DNA from: Russula earlei
Taxonomy: Eukaryota > Basidiomycota > Agaricomycetes > Russulales > Russulaceae
DNA length: 19,774 nt
Direction: 5' to 3'
Assembly: GCA_025769875.1 (NCBI GenBank)
Contig: JAGFNK010000859.1
Span: forward strand, 1 to 19,774
Position numbers and translations under genes: made by a program. The notes beneath the pieces are model-generated. The model did no database searches. It worked only from the letters and a program-made list of their open reading frames with translations, and had not been told where the DNA came from. Below, piece by piece: positions 18,278 through 19,774 of the stretch. The number at the start of each line of letters is the position of its first letter. Positions within the stretch are counted from its first letter, which is position 1.

Positions 18278-19651
18278 TGTCATCCACCGTTTTACATGCA
18301 TCCCGTCGCCATATCACATCCCGCTTGAACCCCTTACGTTCCTTATCAATAGAGACAACCTCATCCTCAGACGATTTACACCCGCCACCCCCCCTTCTAA
18401 ACATTCCACCGCGAAACTTCGGACACGACTGTCCCCAGCACCACGCCCCACCGTCCCGCATCGACACCAGGTCCTTCCGAATCTCCCTGCAAATTTCGGC
18501 CGAAATCAGCTCTTGTCGGTGCCCAACTCGACACGCGCGTTGCTCGAGAGCATAGTCGCTGATTTCGACGCCCCCATACGATACGCCTTTGCGTATGGCT
18601 CGGGCGTATTCGAGCAGGACGGGTATCAGGCAGAGAGGGATGCCCCGATGCTCGACTTTTTGTTCGCGGTGACGCACCCCGCTCATTTCCACTCGATCAA
18701 CATGGCGCGGAACCCATCACACTACGCCATGTACGCGCGGACGTTGGGCTCCTCTTTCGTGAGCAGGGTTCAGGAGTTCGGGCCCGGAGTGTGGTTCAAC
18801 GCCTTTGTGCAAGTTAAAGGCAGGGTATGTGATCCCTTTCTTATCGACCATCGAAGATCTTACCTCCGCCCCTCGCCTCCCCCCCCCCCCCCAGACCATA
18901 AAATATGGCGTCACGTCAGTGGACAACCTCTGCTCCGACCTGCTCAATTGGAACTCGCTTTACCTTTCCGGGCGTATGCAAGCCATTAAGGATTATCAAG
19001 GATGACGCCCGGGTGCGGTTGACGCAGCAGGTCAACCTGACATCGCAGTGCGGGCGGCGCTCTTGACGCTACCGGCCGAATTCAGCGAGAAGCAGCTGTT
19101 TGAGACTATCGCCGGCATCTCTTACAGCGGTGATCCTAGGATGGTCCTTCCGGGAGAGAATCGCGGCAAGGTGGGGAACATTGTTCGGAAACAAGGCCTA
19201 CAATTTCGCGAGCTGTACTGCCGACTTGTCACCGGCTTGCCAGGTGTGCATTGGCCCGCAGATTCGTCGACGATTCAGCAGGACACAAGCCCCATCGCTC
19301 GGGTCGCCCACCTGAAGAAGCTTCCGCCAGTTCTCTTGAGAAGGGTCCGTGGGCGGTATGCGAGTGATAGTTCGATTCCAACGTTCGAAAGCGACGAGAC
19401 AGCGTACTGGCAGCGCATCGCGGGAGACGAACAGCTACCGTTGGTTCTTCGCAACGGTGAGTCATCAGCCACGTAGGCTTGTCGGGCTGGATCTGACTAT
19501 CCGATGCAGAGATGAGTGGGATTGTGCGTTATCCCGCGACGGTTCAGACGTTGAAAGGAGTCGTCAGCGGTGGGCCTGTAGTCGCTGTCCGGTACGGCAT
19601 GGAAAACTGAGAAAATGGTGGACCGGTTCTAAAGCGGATATAGTATCATAG
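18278..19651 (+). CDS. TAM41: Mitochondrial phosphatidate cytidylyltransferase Tam41
   Basis: Inner-membrane-associated mitochondrial enzyme making CDP-diacylglycerol from phosphatidic acid and CTP for cardiolipin synthesis. The start (18278) gives SSTVLHASRRHITSRLNPLR, Arg/Ser-rich without acids, as in a mitochondrial presequence. Exons 18278-18824, 18895-19456, 19510-19651, with introns 18825-18894 and 19457-19509. Seen: FGRNQLLSVPNSTRALLESI, RYAFAYGSGVFEQDGY (nucleotidyltransferase GSG), MLDFLFAVTHPAHFHSIN, NMARNPSHY, IKYGVTSVDNLCSDLLNWNS, LSGRM, IIKDDARVRLTQQVNL, GKVGNIVRKQGLQFRELY. Frame changes between the presequence and FGRNQ (about 18400-18480), near 18980, near 19047 and near 19608. 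The last shift would give a WW-containing basic tail ending at 19651; without it the frame stops at 19606-19608. Family call is firm; the intact protein cannot be read directly from this sequence. Confidence 0.9.
18879..18892 (+). repeat. Run of 14 C in TAM41 intron 1
   Basis: Fourteen consecutive C precede the AG acceptor at 18893-18894 and form the polypyrimidine tract of the 70-bp intron. Such runs are unstable in replication and prone to sequencing length error. Confidence 0.9.
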
Positions 19652-19774
19652 TGCAGTAGATAATCACATCACTATACATCATCTGATCCGCGAGGTCCTT
19701 GGGGTACCCATTGATCTCGTTCTGCCATTCCTTGACTGGATCAGCTCATTTTTGCTTCTATGACGTAGCTTGTA
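19652..19774. other. TAM41 downstream flank
   Basis: 123 bp to the window end, beginning A/T-rich. It probably holds the TAM41 3' UTR. No coding frame or motif is recognised. Confidence 0.4.

Noticed and set aside
18162..18692. 176-residue minus-strand open frame
   Set aside because: Antisense to the TAM41 presequence and nucleotidyltransferase start; no recognisable domain.

Overview
The window looks like a piece of a basidiomycete fungal genome, probably Agaricomycetes. Genes are densely packed and broken by many short GT-AG introns, mostly 46-64 bp. The recognisable proteins are eukaryotic housekeeping proteins, and both transposon gag domains are of the fungal Copia type. Species cannot be named from sequence alone.

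Layout: (1) 1-455, plus strand: the last four exons of a CitE/CLYBL-like (HpcH/HpaI aldolase superfamily) gene. (2) 483-6548, plus strand: a Ty1/Copia LTR retrotransposon inserted 27 bp after that gene's stop codon. It has two identical 130-bp LTRs, a 5-bp TATAT target duplication, a primer-binding site matching the anticodon region of initiator tRNA-Met, a leader with internal repeats and one long gag-pol frame. That frame is interrupted by a single in-frame TGA in the reverse transcriptase. (3) 6554-7633: a decayed stretch with two overlapping palindromes and, on the minus strand, a frame-broken gag relic of a different Copia lineage. (4) 7854-11304, minus: a 17-exon CHL1/DDX11-type iron-sulfur DNA helicase. 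(5) 11458-13700, plus: POL12, the B subunit of DNA polymerase alpha-primase. It is divergent from CHL1 across a 153-bp shared promoter holding a symmetrical palindrome centred on ACGCGT. (6) 13852-15190, plus: a GRASP55/65 (Grh1) Golgi protein. (7) 15575-18153, plus: ALG6, the ER glucosyltransferase of N-glycan precursor assembly. (8) 18278-19651, plus: TAM41, the mitochondrial CDP-diacylglycerol synthase.

The host genes do not form one pathway. CHL1 and POL12 both act at the replication fork and may be co-regulated in G1/S. GRASP and ALG6 both serve the secretory pathway.

A recurring oddity is that reading frames from about 13.4 kb onward (end of POL12, GRASP, ALG6, TAM41) are broken by many single-base shifts while the encoded peptides stay well conserved. 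The 5.1-kb transposon frame has no such shift. This resembles uncorrected sequence indels more than gene decay, but the sequence alone cannot settle it. I saw no convincing novel multi-gene system. The most interesting items are the palindromic shared promoter, the half-tRNA-primed Copia element with non-TG/CA ends, the double palindrome, and the frame-break pattern.
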